Below, piece by piece: positions 8,431 through 17,820 of a stretch of 64,000 nucleotides of DNA; positions within the stretch are counted from its first letter, which is position 1, and the number at the start of each line of letters is the position of its first letter. A program made the position numbers and the translations under genes. The DNA comes from Olavius algarvensis Delta 4 endosymbiont (lineage in GTDB: Bacteria; Desulfobacterota; Desulfobacteria; Desulfobacterales; CAJINA01): positions 124,001 through 188,000 of the forward strand of contig CAJINA010000188.1 of NCBI GenBank assembly GCA_905176665.1, read 5' to 3'. The notes under the pieces were generated by a model. That model did not search any database. It was given only the letters and a program-made list of their open reading frames with translations, and was not told where the DNA came from.

Positions 8431-9553
8431 TGCCCACCGTTCACTTTTACAGCGCCTCTGGGGTTTTCTCCCCACCGGTGTCGTCATCCTGCTGGTCGGC
8501 GTGATCTTTCTCCTGTCCGGCCAGATCCGGAGTGAAGGCGAGGTAATCAAGGAAAAGGTCGCCGCCGGCCTGCGCAACGAGCGCCCGGCCACCAATGTCA
8601 TCACCCTGGAAATGATACCGGCCCACCTGCGGGAACGGCTCAGCCTGCCGGGCACCGTGAAGCCCTGGAAATCGCTGAACGTGGTAGCCGAGGTCGCCGG
8701 CAAGATAATCGAAAAACGAGTCAGTGAGGGCCAGCGGGTTCAAAAAGGCGATATCCTGGCCCGCATAGACGAACGCGATTACAAGAATGCCCTTGCTTCG
8801 GCCAAAGCGGCCTATCAGGTAGCTGCGGCCAACCGGAAACGAATTGAGAAGCTGTACCAACAGAAGGTGGGCACCCAGTCCCAGGTCGATGACATCATCG
8901 CCCAGGCCAGAACCAGCAAGGCGGCCATGGACAATGCCGCCCTGGCCCTGGAACGCTGCGCCATCCTGGCCCCGTTCGACGGTGTGGTGAACCGTTTCCA
9001 CATCGAAGCCGGCCAGTACCTGGCCATTGGCGACCCGGTGGCCGAAGTGCTCCAGATCGATCGCGTCAAGGTCGAGGTCGGTATTCCGGAATCGGATGTG
9101 GACAAGGTGCGCCGCCTGGAGGATTTCAGCGTTAAGATCGACGCCCTCGGCGGGCGGACGTTTCAGGGAAAACGCCATTACCTCTACCAGAACTCGGACA
9201 ACTTTGCCCGGCTCTACAATCTCGAGATTGCCGTGGAAAACCCGCACAATGAAATCCTGCCGGATATGTTTACCCGGGTGGAGATCATCAAAACCGAAAT
9301 CCTCGACGGACTGGGCGTCCCCCTGTACTCCCTGATCAATCGCCGCGGCATGGACGCGCTGTACGTTGTCCGCGACGGTATGGCCCAGTTCACGCTGGTC
9401 AAAACCGGTATCCTCGACGGCTGGCAGGTGCAGATCAGCAAAGGCCTGCGCCCCGGCGACCAGGTCATCGTGGTCGGCCAGCGCCAGATCGATGACGGCG
9501 AAAAAGTCAACGTAACCCGCACCATCCGCGATATAGGAGATCTGGCCCTGTGA
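8396..9553 (+). CDS. RND efflux periplasmic adaptor (membrane fusion protein)
   Basis: 385 residues from ATG 8396 (an in-frame ATG at 8360 is possible). One N-terminal membrane anchor (about 22-42 in this numbering) is followed by the lipoyl-like half motif VVAEVAGKIIEKRVSEGQRVQKGDIL, a coiled-coil hairpin, the second half lipoyl CAILAPFDGVVNRFHIEAGQYL, a beta-barrel, and the membrane-proximal domain. It links an inner-membrane RND pump to an outer-membrane channel; no TolC-like gene is in the window. The gene ends in GTGA, overlapping the pump's GTG start by four bases, which shows translational coupling. Confidence 0.85.
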   Translation: MAEQHSDSKPVNAHRSLLQRLWGFLPTGVVILLVGVIFLLSGQIRSEGEVIKEKVAAGLRNERPATNVITLEMIPAHLRERLSLPGTVKPWKSLNVVAEVAGKIIEKRVSEGQRVQKGDILARIDERDYKNALASAKAAYQVAAANRKRIEKLYQQKVGTQSQVDDIIAQARTSKAAMDNAALALERCAILAPFDGVVNRFHIEAGQYLAIGDPVAEVLQIDRVKVEVGIPESDVDKVRRLEDFSVKIDALGGRTFQGKRHYLYQNSDNFARLYNLEIAVENPHNEILPDMFTRVEIIKTEILDGLGVPLYSLINRRGMDALYVVRDGMAQFTLVKTGILDGWQVQISKGLRPGDQVIVVGQRQIDDGEKVNVTRTIRDIGDLAL

Positions 9554-10275
9554 TTGTTTCCGATACCGCCGTCAAAAACCGGATCAGTGTCGTGGTCCTG
9601 GCGATCATCATCCTGATCATCGGCACTTACAGCTACGTGAAACTGCCGCGGGAAAGCTCCCCGGATATTACGATCCCGCACGTCTTTGTGAGCACCGATT
9701 ACCGCGGGGTCTCCGCCGCTGACATCGAAACCAGTATCACCATTAAAATCGAGAAGAAGCTCAAGGGGCTCGATCGCGTCAAGAAAATCAAGTCGGTCAG
9801 TTCGGAGGGCCGCTCCCAGATTGACATCGAATTCATCCCGGGTACCGACATCGACGAGGTGCTGACCAAAGTCAAGGACAAGGTGGACGAGGCCCAACAG
9901 GACCTGCCCACCGACCTGGAAAACGACCCCTCGGTCTACGAAGTCAACTTCTCGGAAATACCCATCGTGGTCTATTCGCTGTCGGGCAACTGCGGCCCGC
10001 GCTGCCTGAAAAAAATTGCCGATGACCTCAAAGACGACATCGAAGCCATCCCGGGGGTTCTGGAAGTCGTCGTCACCGGCGGCCGGGACCGGGAAATCCG
10101 GGTGGAAGTGGATGCCGACAAACTGGCCTACTACCGCATCCCGATTACCGCCCTGCAGCAGGTCGTGGCCAGCGAAAACCAGAACACATCCGGCGGGGCC
10201 ATCACCCTGGGCCAGGGCCGCTACCAGCTGCGTGTCCCGGGTGAATTTGAAACCCCGAGGAGATTCTCGGCCTGA
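9550..10275 (+). CDS. RND efflux pump, N-terminal fragment before a frameshift
   Basis: 241 residues, GTG start overlapping the adaptor stop. TM1 (ISVVVLAIIILIIGTYSYVKLP) is followed by the porter-domain start with RESSPDITIPHVFVSTDYRG, typical of AcrB/HAE-1 pumps. The frame runs into TGA at 10273 after GEFETPRRFSA. One base more in the C-run at 10253-10256 would give ETPEEILGLIVATHNG and join exactly to the next ORF. Read together, 9550-12788 encodes about 1079 residues, the normal length of an RND pump. Confidence 0.85.
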   Translation: MIVSDTAVKNRISVVVLAIIILIIGTYSYVKLPRESSPDITIPHVFVSTDYRGVSAADIETSITIKIEKKLKGLDRVKKIKSVSSEGRSQIDIEFIPGTDIDEVLTKVKDKVDEAQQDLPTDLENDPSVYEVNFSEIPIVVYSLSGNCGPRCLKKIADDLKDDIEAIPGVLEVVVTGGRDREIRVEVDADKLAYYRIPITALQQVVASENQNTSGGAITLGQGRYQLRVPGEFETPRRFSA

Positions 10276-10277
10276 TC

Positions 10278-12788
10278 GTGGCCACCCACAACGGTATGCC
10301 GATCTACTTGAAGGATGTGGCCCGGGTCGTGGACGGTCTCAAGGATGAAACCAGCCGGTCACGTCTGAATGGCATAGAGGCCGTCAATGTCTCGGTCAAA
10401 AAGCGCGTAGGTGAAAACATCATCCAGATATCCGACCGGATCGACGATGTGATTGCCCGGGCCAAAGACATCCGGCTGATGGTGGCTGACCTGGAGAACA
10501 ACATTGTCTCCGGCCTGCTGCTGGTGATCGTGGTCCTGTTCTTCGTGCTGGGATTTCGCAACGCCCTTTTGGTCAGCCTGGCAATTCCGTTTTCGATGCT
10601 GCTCTCCTTTGCCATCTTACAAGCCATGGACATCACCCTGAACATGGTGGTCCTCTTCTCGCTGACCCTGGCTCTGGGCATGCTGGTAGACAACGCCATC
10701 GTCATTGTGGAAAACATCTATCGTTACCTGGAGCAGGGTGTCGGCCGCATCGAGGCCGCCATGCGCGCAACCGGAGAAGTCGCCTGGCCGGTCATCGGTT
10801 CGACCATGACCACCCTGGCCGCCTTTTTTCCAATGATCTTCTGGCCGGGTATCATGGGCGAGTTCATGAAATACCTGCCTATCACCTTAATCGTCACCCT
10901 GTTTTCCAGCCTGTTCGTGGCCATGGTGGTCAACCCGGCCCTGTGTGCGATCTTCGTGAAGCTGAAAGGTGCGCCCGACCGGAAACAGCCAACCGAAGAA
11001 GACAGCGCGCAACGTTCCATTGAAAAACCAATCCGTATCCAGGGACCGATCCTGACGTCCTATGCCCGGCTGCTGCGGGGCGCCCTCAAACATAAACTCG
11101 CCGTGCTGGCCATGTCCTTTGCCAGCCTGGTGATCCTCGTCCAGATCTGGATGCTGGGCATCGGGCTGGAAAAACCGGTGGAATTCTTCCCGGCCATTGA
11201 TCCTAAAAGCGTGTACGTCAACATCGATCCACCCGAAGGGGCCGATCTGGACTATATGGACAATGTGGTGCGCCAGACCGAGTTGGCCATTCTCGCCGGT
11301 CCGCAGGGCGACCCCGCCCTGAGACCGGGGGCCTACAGTGAGGCGTATCGACCGCAGGTGCATCGCAAAAAGGACGGCACGAAATTCAAGGCCCCCGGCG
11401 ATATCAACAATATCGAACATGTGTACGCCAAGGTCGACCAGGCCGGGGGTGGGTTTTCCTTCGATTCCAACAAGCCCAATCACATCGGTATCCAGTTCGT
11501 GGACTACAAGGATCGCAAATCACCCACGGCTGCCGATGTGGAACAATTGCGTAACCGGGTCCGGACCATTGCGGGCGCCCGCATTACCGTCGACGAGCAG
11601 GAAGAAGGATCGCCCACCGGGGCCCCCATCAACATCGAAATTTCGGGCAGCGACTTTGAACGCCTGGGGTTGATCGCGGAAAAAGTGCGCCACATCATAT
11701 CCCGTATCCCTCACGTGGAGGATGTCCGCGATGATTATGTCCAGGGTCTGCCCTCGGTCCGGGTGCGCATCGACCGCCAGAAAGCAGCCCTCTTCGGGTT
11801 TTCCACCAGCAACATCGGCGCCGCCCTGAAAACCGCCTACAACGGCCTGGACGTCACCACCTACTATGAAGGTGATGAAGACTATGACATCACCGTTACC
11901 CTGGGCGAAGATGACCGCCGGGTCACAGACGTCCTGCACAGCCTGATGATCCCTACCGTGTCAGGGCAGATCGTTCCGTTGACGACCCTGGCATCCATCG
12001 AATACACCGGCAGCGTGGGTGACATCGTACGGATCAACCATGAGCGGGTGGTCACCATCAAAGCCAATGTGGACGAAACCAAGATCCCCGGCGCAGTGGC
12101 CCGGACCCAGGCGGAAGCCCTGGTGGCCGAGCTGCCCCTGCCGCTGGGCTACCAGCTGAAGTTCACTGGTGAAAATGAAGAGCAGCAGGATTCCCAGGAT
12201 TTCCTGACCCGGGCCTTCGTGGTGGCCATCTTCCTGATTTTCCTGATTCTGGTGACCCTGTTCAATTCGGTAACCCAGCCCCTGATCATCCTCACCTCGG
12301 TCATTTTGTCCCTGGGGGGCGCATTTCTCGGCCTTTACGTCATCAAAACGCCCTTTGGCATTATCATGTCGGGGGTGGGGGTCATTTCCCTGGCCGGCGT
12401 GGTGGTCAACAACGCCATCGTCCTGATCGACTATACCAACAAGCTACGCAGGCAGGGGTTGCGTCTCAACGAGGCGGTAGTGTCCGCCGGCGCCACTCGC
12501 CTGCGACCGGTCCTGCTGACTGCGGTTACCACCGTGCTGGGCCTGATCCCGATGGTGACCGGTATCAGTTATGACTTTCACATAATGGCCATTTCCTGGG
12601 CCAGCGAGTCGACCCAGTGGTGGCGCTCGATGTCCATCGTCGTCATCTTCGGTTTGATGGTGGCAACCATACTCACCCTGGTGGTGGTGCCGACCCTGTA
12701 TGCCCTTATAGAAGATTCGAAAAGCTGGTTTGCCGCCGGTTATGCCCGTGTTAAAAAATGGTACTGGGCACCTTTTGCCCACCGCTAA
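10278..12788 (+). CDS. RND efflux pump, main fragment after the frameshift
   Basis: 836 residues continuing the pump: porter subdomain, TM2-TM6, second periplasmic half and TM7-TM12. TM4 carries GMLVDNAIVIVENIYRYLE. AcrB has two adjacent Asp in TM4 for proton relay; here the pair is Asp-Asn, as in several other HAE/CusA-like relatives. Drug or metabolite export by proton antiport is expected if the frame is restored. The GTG at 10278 lies inside the pump and is not a natural start, so this part alone would lack TM1 and be non-functional unless frameshifting occurs. Confidence 0.85.
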   Translation: MATHNGMPIYLKDVARVVDGLKDETSRSRLNGIEAVNVSVKKRVGENIIQISDRIDDVIARAKDIRLMVADLENNIVSGLLLVIVVLFFVLGFRNALLVSLAIPFSMLLSFAILQAMDITLNMVVLFSLTLALGMLVDNAIVIVENIYRYLEQGVGRIEAAMRATGEVAWPVIGSTMTTLAAFFPMIFWPGIMGEFMKYLPITLIVTLFSSLFVAMVVNPALCAIFVKLKGAPDRKQPTEEDSAQRSIEKPIRIQGPILTSYARLLRGALKHKLAVLAMSFASLVILVQIWMLGIGLEKPVEFFPAIDPKSVYVNIDPPEGADLDYMDNVVRQTELAILAGPQGDPALRPGAYSEAYRPQVHRKKDGTKFKAPGDINNIEHVYAKVDQAGGGFSFDSNKPNHIGIQFVDYKDRKSPTAADVEQLRNRVRTIAGARITVDEQEEGSPTGAPINIEISGSDFERLGLIAEKVRHIISRIPHVEDVRDDYVQGLPSVRVRIDRQKAALFGFSTSNIGAALKTAYNGLDVTTYYEGDEDYDITVTLGEDDRRVTDVLHSLMIPTVSGQIVPLTTLASIEYTGSVGDIVRINHERVVTIKANVDETKIPGAVARTQAEALVAELPLPLGYQLKFTGENEEQQDSQDFLTRAFVVAIFLIFLILVTLFNSVTQPLIILTSVILSLGGAFLGLYVIKTPFGIIMSGVGVISLAGVVVNNAIVLIDYTNKLRRQGLRLNEAVVSAGATRLRPVLLTAVTTVLGLIPMVTGISYDFHIMAISWASESTQWWRSMSIVVIFGLMVATILTLVVVPTLYALIEDSKSWFAAGYARVKKWYWAPFAHR

Positions 12789-12803
12789 TACTGCGGCTTT
12801 AAT

Positions 12804-12897
12804 CGAAATCGCTATCGAAATCGGGATCGAAATCGGCTCCGAGAACGTCAACCCGACAACCTTTTCGATAGCGATTTCGTTCCCAATCCCGATTTCG
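12804..12897. repeat. ATCGAAATCG direct and inverted repeats, cruciform-forming
   Basis: CGAAATCGCTATCGAAA (12804-12820) is the exact reverse complement of 12863-12879, and CGAAATCGGGAT (12816-12827) of 12886-12897. Between the pump stop (12788) and the next gene (12956) this could form a stable stem. No U-run follows, so it is called a repeat rather than a terminator. Confidence 0.7.
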
Positions 12898-12955
12898 AAT
12901 AATTCCCCCGATGATTATTATTGCAACAAACCGAATTTGTGTGTAATTTCAGGCC

Positions 12956-13873
12956 ATGCAAGACTGGGCGCAACCAAATACTCTTGGTCAGTGGCTAAGA
13001 CGCCTGTTCGGCCTCCAGGCCATCATCTGCGGCTTGCTGGTCATCCTGCTGGTGGTTTCCGAACTGCGGTTCGACTGGATAGAAAAAGCGGTCGGCGCTT
13101 ACCTGGCAACCATCAATGACCGTCGACCGCAGATCGGCGCCATCTGGGAAAAAGGCCACCAGGCGACCACAGCCCGCAAGGTGCTGGAACAGATCGTAAC
13201 CGACCGCCAGGCCAGCCGGCGGGATGCCTTGGAAGCAGAGTCCTTCAAGCAACTGGCCGAACGGATCCCGGATGGTCAGGGAACCATGTTGAGCCCGGAC
13301 CATTTCAAGCGCCTCTACCTTAAATTACCGATCGAGATTGCCCGCGAAATTGCCGCACCCGTTGAACTGTTGGCTCTTTTCAGCGAGGCGGCCTGGGACC
13401 GGACCTATTTTGAAAAAAATGACGACCAGTTGACTGTCTATCTGCTGGACGCCGAAAACCGGGTCTTGAAACAGATGACGGTATCAGCTGACCTGCTGCT
13501 TTACGCGGACCGTAAAAATGTGTTCACGGCGGCTACCCTGTCCGACCTGCCCCAATTCAAAGATCGCCTTTATCCGGGGGATCACTTCTTCAAGGTACTG
13601 GCCGAACTCCCCGTGGATATCCGCAAGGCGGCTGTGCCGCACCCTGAAAAACTGTTGGCCCTGCCCGGCCTGATTCGACGGGTGGGGATTTCCGACGAAG
13701 CCGGCTCGGGGTACATTGAACTCGGCTTCGAAGTCGATACCGGCACCCGCCAGGAGGTCGTACGTTTTCAGGGGCAAGAGTGGGCTGTCTGGCACCTGCG
13801 CTCGGTCCTGGATGGTAAGCCCCAGGCAACGGAAACGCTTTCGGACTTCTTGAGGGACCTGCGCCTGCGATGA
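12956..13873 (+). CDS. membrane-anchored protein of unknown function
   Basis: 305 residues, no family recognised. One hydrophobic segment at about 22-40 (IICGLLVILLVVSELRF) probably anchors it in the inner membrane, with the rest in the periplasm. The periplasmic part is mixed alpha/beta with repeated short Leu/Pro motifs (KLPIEIAREIAAPVELLALF; ELPVDIRKAAVPHPEKLLAL), suggesting two related halves. It overlaps the penicillin-binding protein start by four bases and is followed by a SPOR-domain gene, so a role in peptidoglycan synthesis or its control is inferred from context only. Confidence 0.6.
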   Translation: MQDWAQPNTLGQWLRRLFGLQAIICGLLVILLVVSELRFDWIEKAVGAYLATINDRRPQIGAIWEKGHQATTARKVLEQIVTDRQASRRDALEAESFKQLAERIPDGQGTMLSPDHFKRLYLKLPIEIAREIAAPVELLALFSEAAWDRTYFEKNDDQLTVYLLDAENRVLKQMTVSADLLLYADRKNVFTAATLSDLPQFKDRLYPGDHFFKVLAELPVDIRKAAVPHPEKLLALPGLIRRVGISDEAGSGYIELGFEVDTGTRQEVVRFQGQEWAVWHLRSVLDGKPQATETLSDFLRDLRLR

Positions 13874-15900
13874 CACCTGCCGCTAAACTACTACGCCGCC
13901 TGGCCTCTCTCTTTTACCTGGCCCTGGCCCTGGCCGGATGTTTGGCCCTGGTCATCATGGGCCTGTTTTTCGTAGCCCTCAAAGATCTACCCCGCGTACC
14001 GGATCCCTTGAGCCGGATCATTGAAACACCGCCTACGGAGGTTTACGCGGCTTCGGGAGAGCGCATCATGGTCCTGGGTGGCCGTGAGGCCGTTCCCTTG
14101 AACCGCGTATCACACCATTTTGTCCGGGCGGTTATCGCCACCGAAGACCACCGCTTCTGGGACCACCAGGGCATCAACAAACTGCGCACCCTGAAAGCCC
14201 TGTGGATCACCCTGTTTGAACCGGGCCGGATCCAGGGCGCTTCCACCATTACCCAGCAACTGGCCAAAAACCTCTTTTTCAGTTTTGAAAGGACATACCG
14301 GCGAAAATTTCATGAGCTGATGGTGGCCCTGCAGATAGAGTCCCAGTACAGCAAACGGGATATCCTGGAAGCTTACGTCAATCAGATTCCATTCGGCATC
14401 GGTGCCCACGGTATTGAACAGGCCGCTCGAAAATACTTCGGTAAACCGGCTGCTACGCTGACACTCTCCGAGTCGACATTGTTAGCCGGCCTGCCCAAAT
14501 CGCCCACCCGCTACAACCCATATCGCTACTACCTGCGGGCCCGGAAACGGCAGCGGGTGGTTTTAAACCGCATGGTGGCTGTTGGTTATATCACCCGCCA
14601 GGATGCTCAGGAGGCTTGCCGGGAGGCACCGGTTTTAGTAGAAAGAACGGCAGGCACCCGTACGGGCAGCTATTTTCTGGACGCTGTCCTGCGGCGCCTC
14701 GAAGATCGCTACGGACCCGAGGTCATTCATCACGGCGGCTTGCAGGTTTTCACCACCCTCGAACCTCGTCTGCAGGCCGCTGCTATAGCTGCCGTCAATA
14801 AAGGGATGGCGTCCCTGGAGCAGCGTCTGGGACTGCTAGGTAGTCAGCCTGCCGATAAAACCGACCGCCCCCAGGCCGCCCTGGTCGCCGTGGAGGCCAC
14901 CACCGGCGCTGTGCGAGCGATGGTGGGCGGCCGCAGCTACGCCGAAAGCGAATACAACCGGGCCGTCCAGGGAAAGCGCCAGCCGGGCTCCGGATTCAAA
15001 CCTTTTCTTTATTACAGTGCCCTGGAGAAGCTGGCGCTGTCTCCGGCCGCCGTGGTCACCGATCAAACAGTCACCATTCCGGTTAAAGGGTCCGGTGACT
15101 GGACCCCGCGAAATTTCGGACGGCAGCACGCCGGGCCGATGATATTGAAAAAGGCCCTGATGAAATCGGTCAATACCGTGGCGGCGCAACTGGTGGCCGA
15201 AACCGGCCCGGAAGCGGTTATCGAAGTGGCCCGCCGATGTGGAATCCAGAGCCCGCTGAACAACGTGTACTCGGTGGCCCTGGGATCCTCGGAGGTAACC
15301 CCGCTCGAAATGGCGGCTGCCTTTGCCACCTTTGCGACCGGCGGCATCCGCAACCGTCCCTTTCTGGTCAGTCGCGTGGAGGACGCCATGGGGCGAGTCC
15401 TGGAAGAGCATATCGTCAGCGGCAAACGCACCCTGGACCGCGGCATTACCTACCAGCTGGTGGACATGCTCCAGGGGGCCATAAACCAAGGGACCGGGGC
15501 CATCACTCGACGCATGGGTTTTAATCTGCCGGCTGCCGGCAAAACAGGCACCACCAATGGATACCGGGACGCCTGGTTCACCGGATTTACCCCTACGCTG
15601 AGTACCGCCGTCTGGGTGGGGTTCGATAAGAGGAAGGGGCTGCAGGACAAAGACGGGTCCGGCATCACCGGCGGCCGCGGTGCGGCCCCGATATGGTCTG
15701 AGTTTATGATTCAGGCCACCTCCGGGGAACCGCCGCGTAAATTCACGATTCCGCCCGATATTCATTTTGAGCAGGCGGATCCGATTACCGGGTATCAGGC
15801 CGGGGGGGATACCCAAGGCCCGCTGCGTGTAGCCCTGAAAGACGATCAGCAGCTGAGGTTGGCACCCGGCACGCAACCCTGGGAAAGGGAGAATCATTGA
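13870..15900 (+). CDS. class A penicillin-binding protein (PBP1A-type)
   Basis: 676 residues. After an N-terminal membrane anchor (about 13-37), the GT51 glycosyltransferase domain has its catalytic Glu92 in ATEDHRFWDHQG and the GASTITQQLAKN and RKFHELMVALQIE motifs. The transpeptidase domain has the three active-site motifs: SGFK (Ser374, Lys377), SVN and KTGTTN. The enzyme polymerises lipid II into glycan strands and cross-links them in the periplasm. It is somewhat short and has no large OB-fold insert. The ATGA overlap with the gene before and the one-base gap to the SPOR gene show a three-gene unit. The symbol mrcA is not given because PBP1 paralogues are hard to tell apart. Confidence 0.88.
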   Translation: MTPAAKLLRRLASLFYLALALAGCLALVIMGLFFVALKDLPRVPDPLSRIIETPPTEVYAASGERIMVLGGREAVPLNRVSHHFVRAVIATEDHRFWDHQGINKLRTLKALWITLFEPGRIQGASTITQQLAKNLFFSFERTYRRKFHELMVALQIESQYSKRDILEAYVNQIPFGIGAHGIEQAARKYFGKPAATLTLSESTLLAGLPKSPTRYNPYRYYLRARKRQRVVLNRMVAVGYITRQDAQEACREAPVLVERTAGTRTGSYFLDAVLRRLEDRYGPEVIHHGGLQVFTTLEPRLQAAAIAAVNKGMASLEQRLGLLGSQPADKTDRPQAALVAVEATTGAVRAMVGGRSYAESEYNRAVQGKRQPGSGFKPFLYYSALEKLALSPAAVVTDQTVTIPVKGSGDWTPRNFGRQHAGPMILKKALMKSVNTVAAQLVAETGPEAVIEVARRCGIQSPLNNVYSVALGSSEVTPLEMAAAFATFATGGIRNRPFLVSRVEDAMGRVLEEHIVSGKRTLDRGITYQLVDMLQGAINQGTGAITRRMGFNLPAAGKTGTTNGYRDAWFTGFTPTLSTAVWVGFDKRKGLQDKDGSGITGGRGAAPIWSEFMIQATSGEPPRKFTIPPDIHFEQADPITGYQAGGDTQGPLRVALKDDQQLRLAPGTQPWERENH

Positions 15901-15901
15901 G

Positions 15902-17344
15902 TTGGCACACGCTCTGAAACATATCGCGTTTCGGATCTGGGGTACCGTGTTGGCAGGCGGGCTCATCGGTTTGTGGCTGCTGCCCGCCCTCGATTTCGGT
16001 CTGGAACCGGCCTGGGTGCCTGTCCCAGCAGCCGCCCTGTTGATCCTGGTCTTTCTTATTCTCGGCTGGCTGTTCAACCGGCTTGGTCTTTTATTGGCCG
16101 ACCGGCATATAGATGAAGCGGTCGCCTGGGAGCGGGTCGGCAGCGTGGCGGCGGCGGGAGCGGCCTATGAAAAAGCCCTGGCGGTTTTCGACAGTTTTCT
16201 CATATCGCCCCGCGCCAAAAAGGTGGCATCGGAACGCCTGACTTCCCGCCTGACGCGCTTTTACCTGGCCAAAACCGATAAGCAACACACCTCGGAATCC
16301 TTTGTTGCTTTCTACCTGCGGTCGCATCCCGACGACAGCGAAGTGGCCGAGAGCTGGCTCCGACAGGCCCGTGCCGGCGAGGGACTGGATCCGCGCTTTC
16401 AGGATACGGCTGCCGGCGTTGGCGAGGCGCTGGCCGGCAACCGGGTCATCCAGCAACTGCTGGCGCGGCTGTATCTGTCAGATAACCGGACGGACTTCCC
16501 GGCGCTGCAAACATATCGCCGGGCAATGGGAGGCCGAGGACGGGCAGGGCGGGCCATTGCCGGAGATGTGGCCCGGCTGTTTCTTAAAGATGGGCGGGCG
16601 GATGAGTGGGCCCTGCATTTGTACCTGCAGGCTGCGTCCGAGGATGAACCCGGCCAGGAACTGCTCAACGGGATTGCCGCCTGCGTGCACTGGATACCGG
16701 AAACATCCCGCAACCAGCGCCTGCTCATCGCCGGTGTGCGTTATTTGGAAGGTATCCCCCCGGAACAACTCTCCCTGATGCGGGTAGGGTTCACCCCTCC
16801 CCAACCGGTAGAGCCGCCGATTGTAAGGTCAGCATTTATGAAGATGTGGGGATATTTTTGGACCAGCCTGGTCGGTTTCGCCGGGCTGCTCTTGAATGGG
16901 CTTAAAGCCATTAAAGGTCAAGCCGACGCCCTGGTCACCCGGCTCAGGCAATCTTCCCTGACCCGCCCGATTCTAAAGGGGACCGCCGTTGCCCTGCTTT
17001 CAGTCCTGGTGGTCGTGTTGATTGTCAACACGATCGGCTACCTGGCCCGGACACGGACACCCGACAAGGCGCCGACCCCGATAAAGAAAGTGGTTACCGA
17101 CAAGTTTACCTTGCAGGTGGCCGCCTATTTAAAAAAGAAGCATGCCGAAAAATACGTGGCCCACCTGAAAACCCTTGGCTTGGACGCATTCTGGATCGTT
17201 ACGACCCGTCGCAACAAACGATGGTACCAGGTCCGGGTTTCACACTTCCCCGATAAACCTGCGGCCCGGGCCTACGGGCAGTCTTTGAAAAATCAGGGAC
17301 TGATCGATGATTTTTATGTGGCCAATTACGAGCCAGGTTCTTAA
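15902..17344 (+). CDS. SPOR-domain membrane protein
   Basis: 480 residues. Two hydrophobic segments near the N-terminus (about 12-32 and 40-60), a soluble helical middle resembling TPR-like repeats (VGSVAAAGAAYEKALAVFDSF), two more hydrophobic segments (about 315-340 and 355-378), and a C-terminal SPOR domain (about 397-476: FTLQVAAYLKKKHAEKYVAHL ... WYQVRVSHFPDKPAARAYG). SPOR domains bind denuded glycan strands at the division septum, which fits its place just after a penicillin-binding protein. The start is TTG at 15902 with GGGAG upstream; no better start exists. It would act in the periplasm in cell-wall growth or division. Confidence 0.75.
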   Translation: MAHALKHIAFRIWGTVLAGGLIGLWLLPALDFGLEPAWVPVPAAALLILVFLILGWLFNRLGLLLADRHIDEAVAWERVGSVAAAGAAYEKALAVFDSFLISPRAKKVASERLTSRLTRFYLAKTDKQHTSESFVAFYLRSHPDDSEVAESWLRQARAGEGLDPRFQDTAAGVGEALAGNRVIQQLLARLYLSDNRTDFPALQTYRRAMGGRGRAGRAIAGDVARLFLKDGRADEWALHLYLQAASEDEPGQELLNGIAACVHWIPETSRNQRLLIAGVRYLEGIPPEQLSLMRVGFTPPQPVEPPIVRSAFMKMWGYFWTSLVGFAGLLLNGLKAIKGQADALVTRLRQSSLTRPILKGTAVALLSVLVVVLIVNTIGYLARTRTPDKAPTPIKKVVTDKFTLQVAAYLKKKHAEKYVAHLKTLGLDAFWIVTTRRNKRWYQVRVSHFPDKPAARAYGQSLKNQGLIDDFYVANYEPGS

Positions 17345-17407
17345 ATGGTTCCCCGTTCAGGGTTCAAGGTTCAGGGTTAACACCACTTGCCCCCTCGCGC
17401 CTCCTAT

Positions 17408-17553
17408 TAGAAGCTATCTCAAGAAACGGATTTTGGTTCAAGGTCAAGGCGGGTGCTACATTCGAACCGGAAGAATACTGTTGTATTTCGAGGATTCGAA
17501 TTTAGCGCCCAACGCCGAGATTAAGCCAAAAGACTTTTTTGAGTTAGCTTCTA
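17408..17553 (+). repeat. 146-bp palindromic element, copy 4
   Basis: TAGAAGCTATCTCAAGAAA at the left and GAGTTAGCTTCTA at the right. The core TTTTGGTTCAAGGTCAAGG, CGGAAGAATAC, CGAGGATTCGAA, CGCCCAACGCCGAGATT is clear. It lies 63 bases after the SPOR gene and is directly joined to a copy of the qor 3' end. Confidence 0.88.
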
Positions 17554-17620
17554 TTCCCAGGGTAACAACACCGACGACCCACTCGTCTTCCGCCCTTCCA
17601 GATCTTCATGCGCCCGCACA
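17551..17620 (-). pseudogene. duplicated 3' fragment of the quinone oxidoreductase gene
   Basis: From the element's edge, about 70 bases match 19500-19569 with two or three mismatches. That other stretch is the coding end of the quinone oxidoreductase, also joined to a palindromic element. The fragment ends in GCGCCCGCACA and then runs into a different hairpin repeat. It is a partial copy, not a gene. Confidence 0.8.
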
Positions 17621-17634
17621 TAAAAGGGGTCATA

Positions 17635-17706
17635 AAAGGGGTCAAGTCTTCTTTTGACTTATGCATAAATAGGGTAGCAAAGGTCAAACGCAGACTTGAC
17701 CCCTTT
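17635..17706. repeat. REP-like hairpin (GGGGTCAAGTCT type)
   Basis: AAAGGGGTCAAGTCT (17635-17649) is the exact reverse complement of 17692-17706, with further partial pairing inside (TTTTGAC / GGTCAAA). A second short AAAAGGGGTCA copy precedes it at 17624. Hairpins of this sequence are known as substrates of REP-associated tyrosine transposases; no such gene is in the window. Confidence 0.7.
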
Positions 17707-17820
17707 ACCCATGGTTGAGCACCTATGGCCTTTCTCCGGCATGCTAAATCCCCAGCCTATGTGATTGTTCATAAAAGACATGTAAACTGTGCAGACCTGG
17801 CCCCAATATTATTTAAAGTC

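Noticed and set aside
12730..13119. 129-residue ORF across the pump end and spacer
   Set aside because: Its alternating Ile-Glu-Ile stretch is a translation of the ATCGAAATCG repeat; overlaps real genes on both sides.
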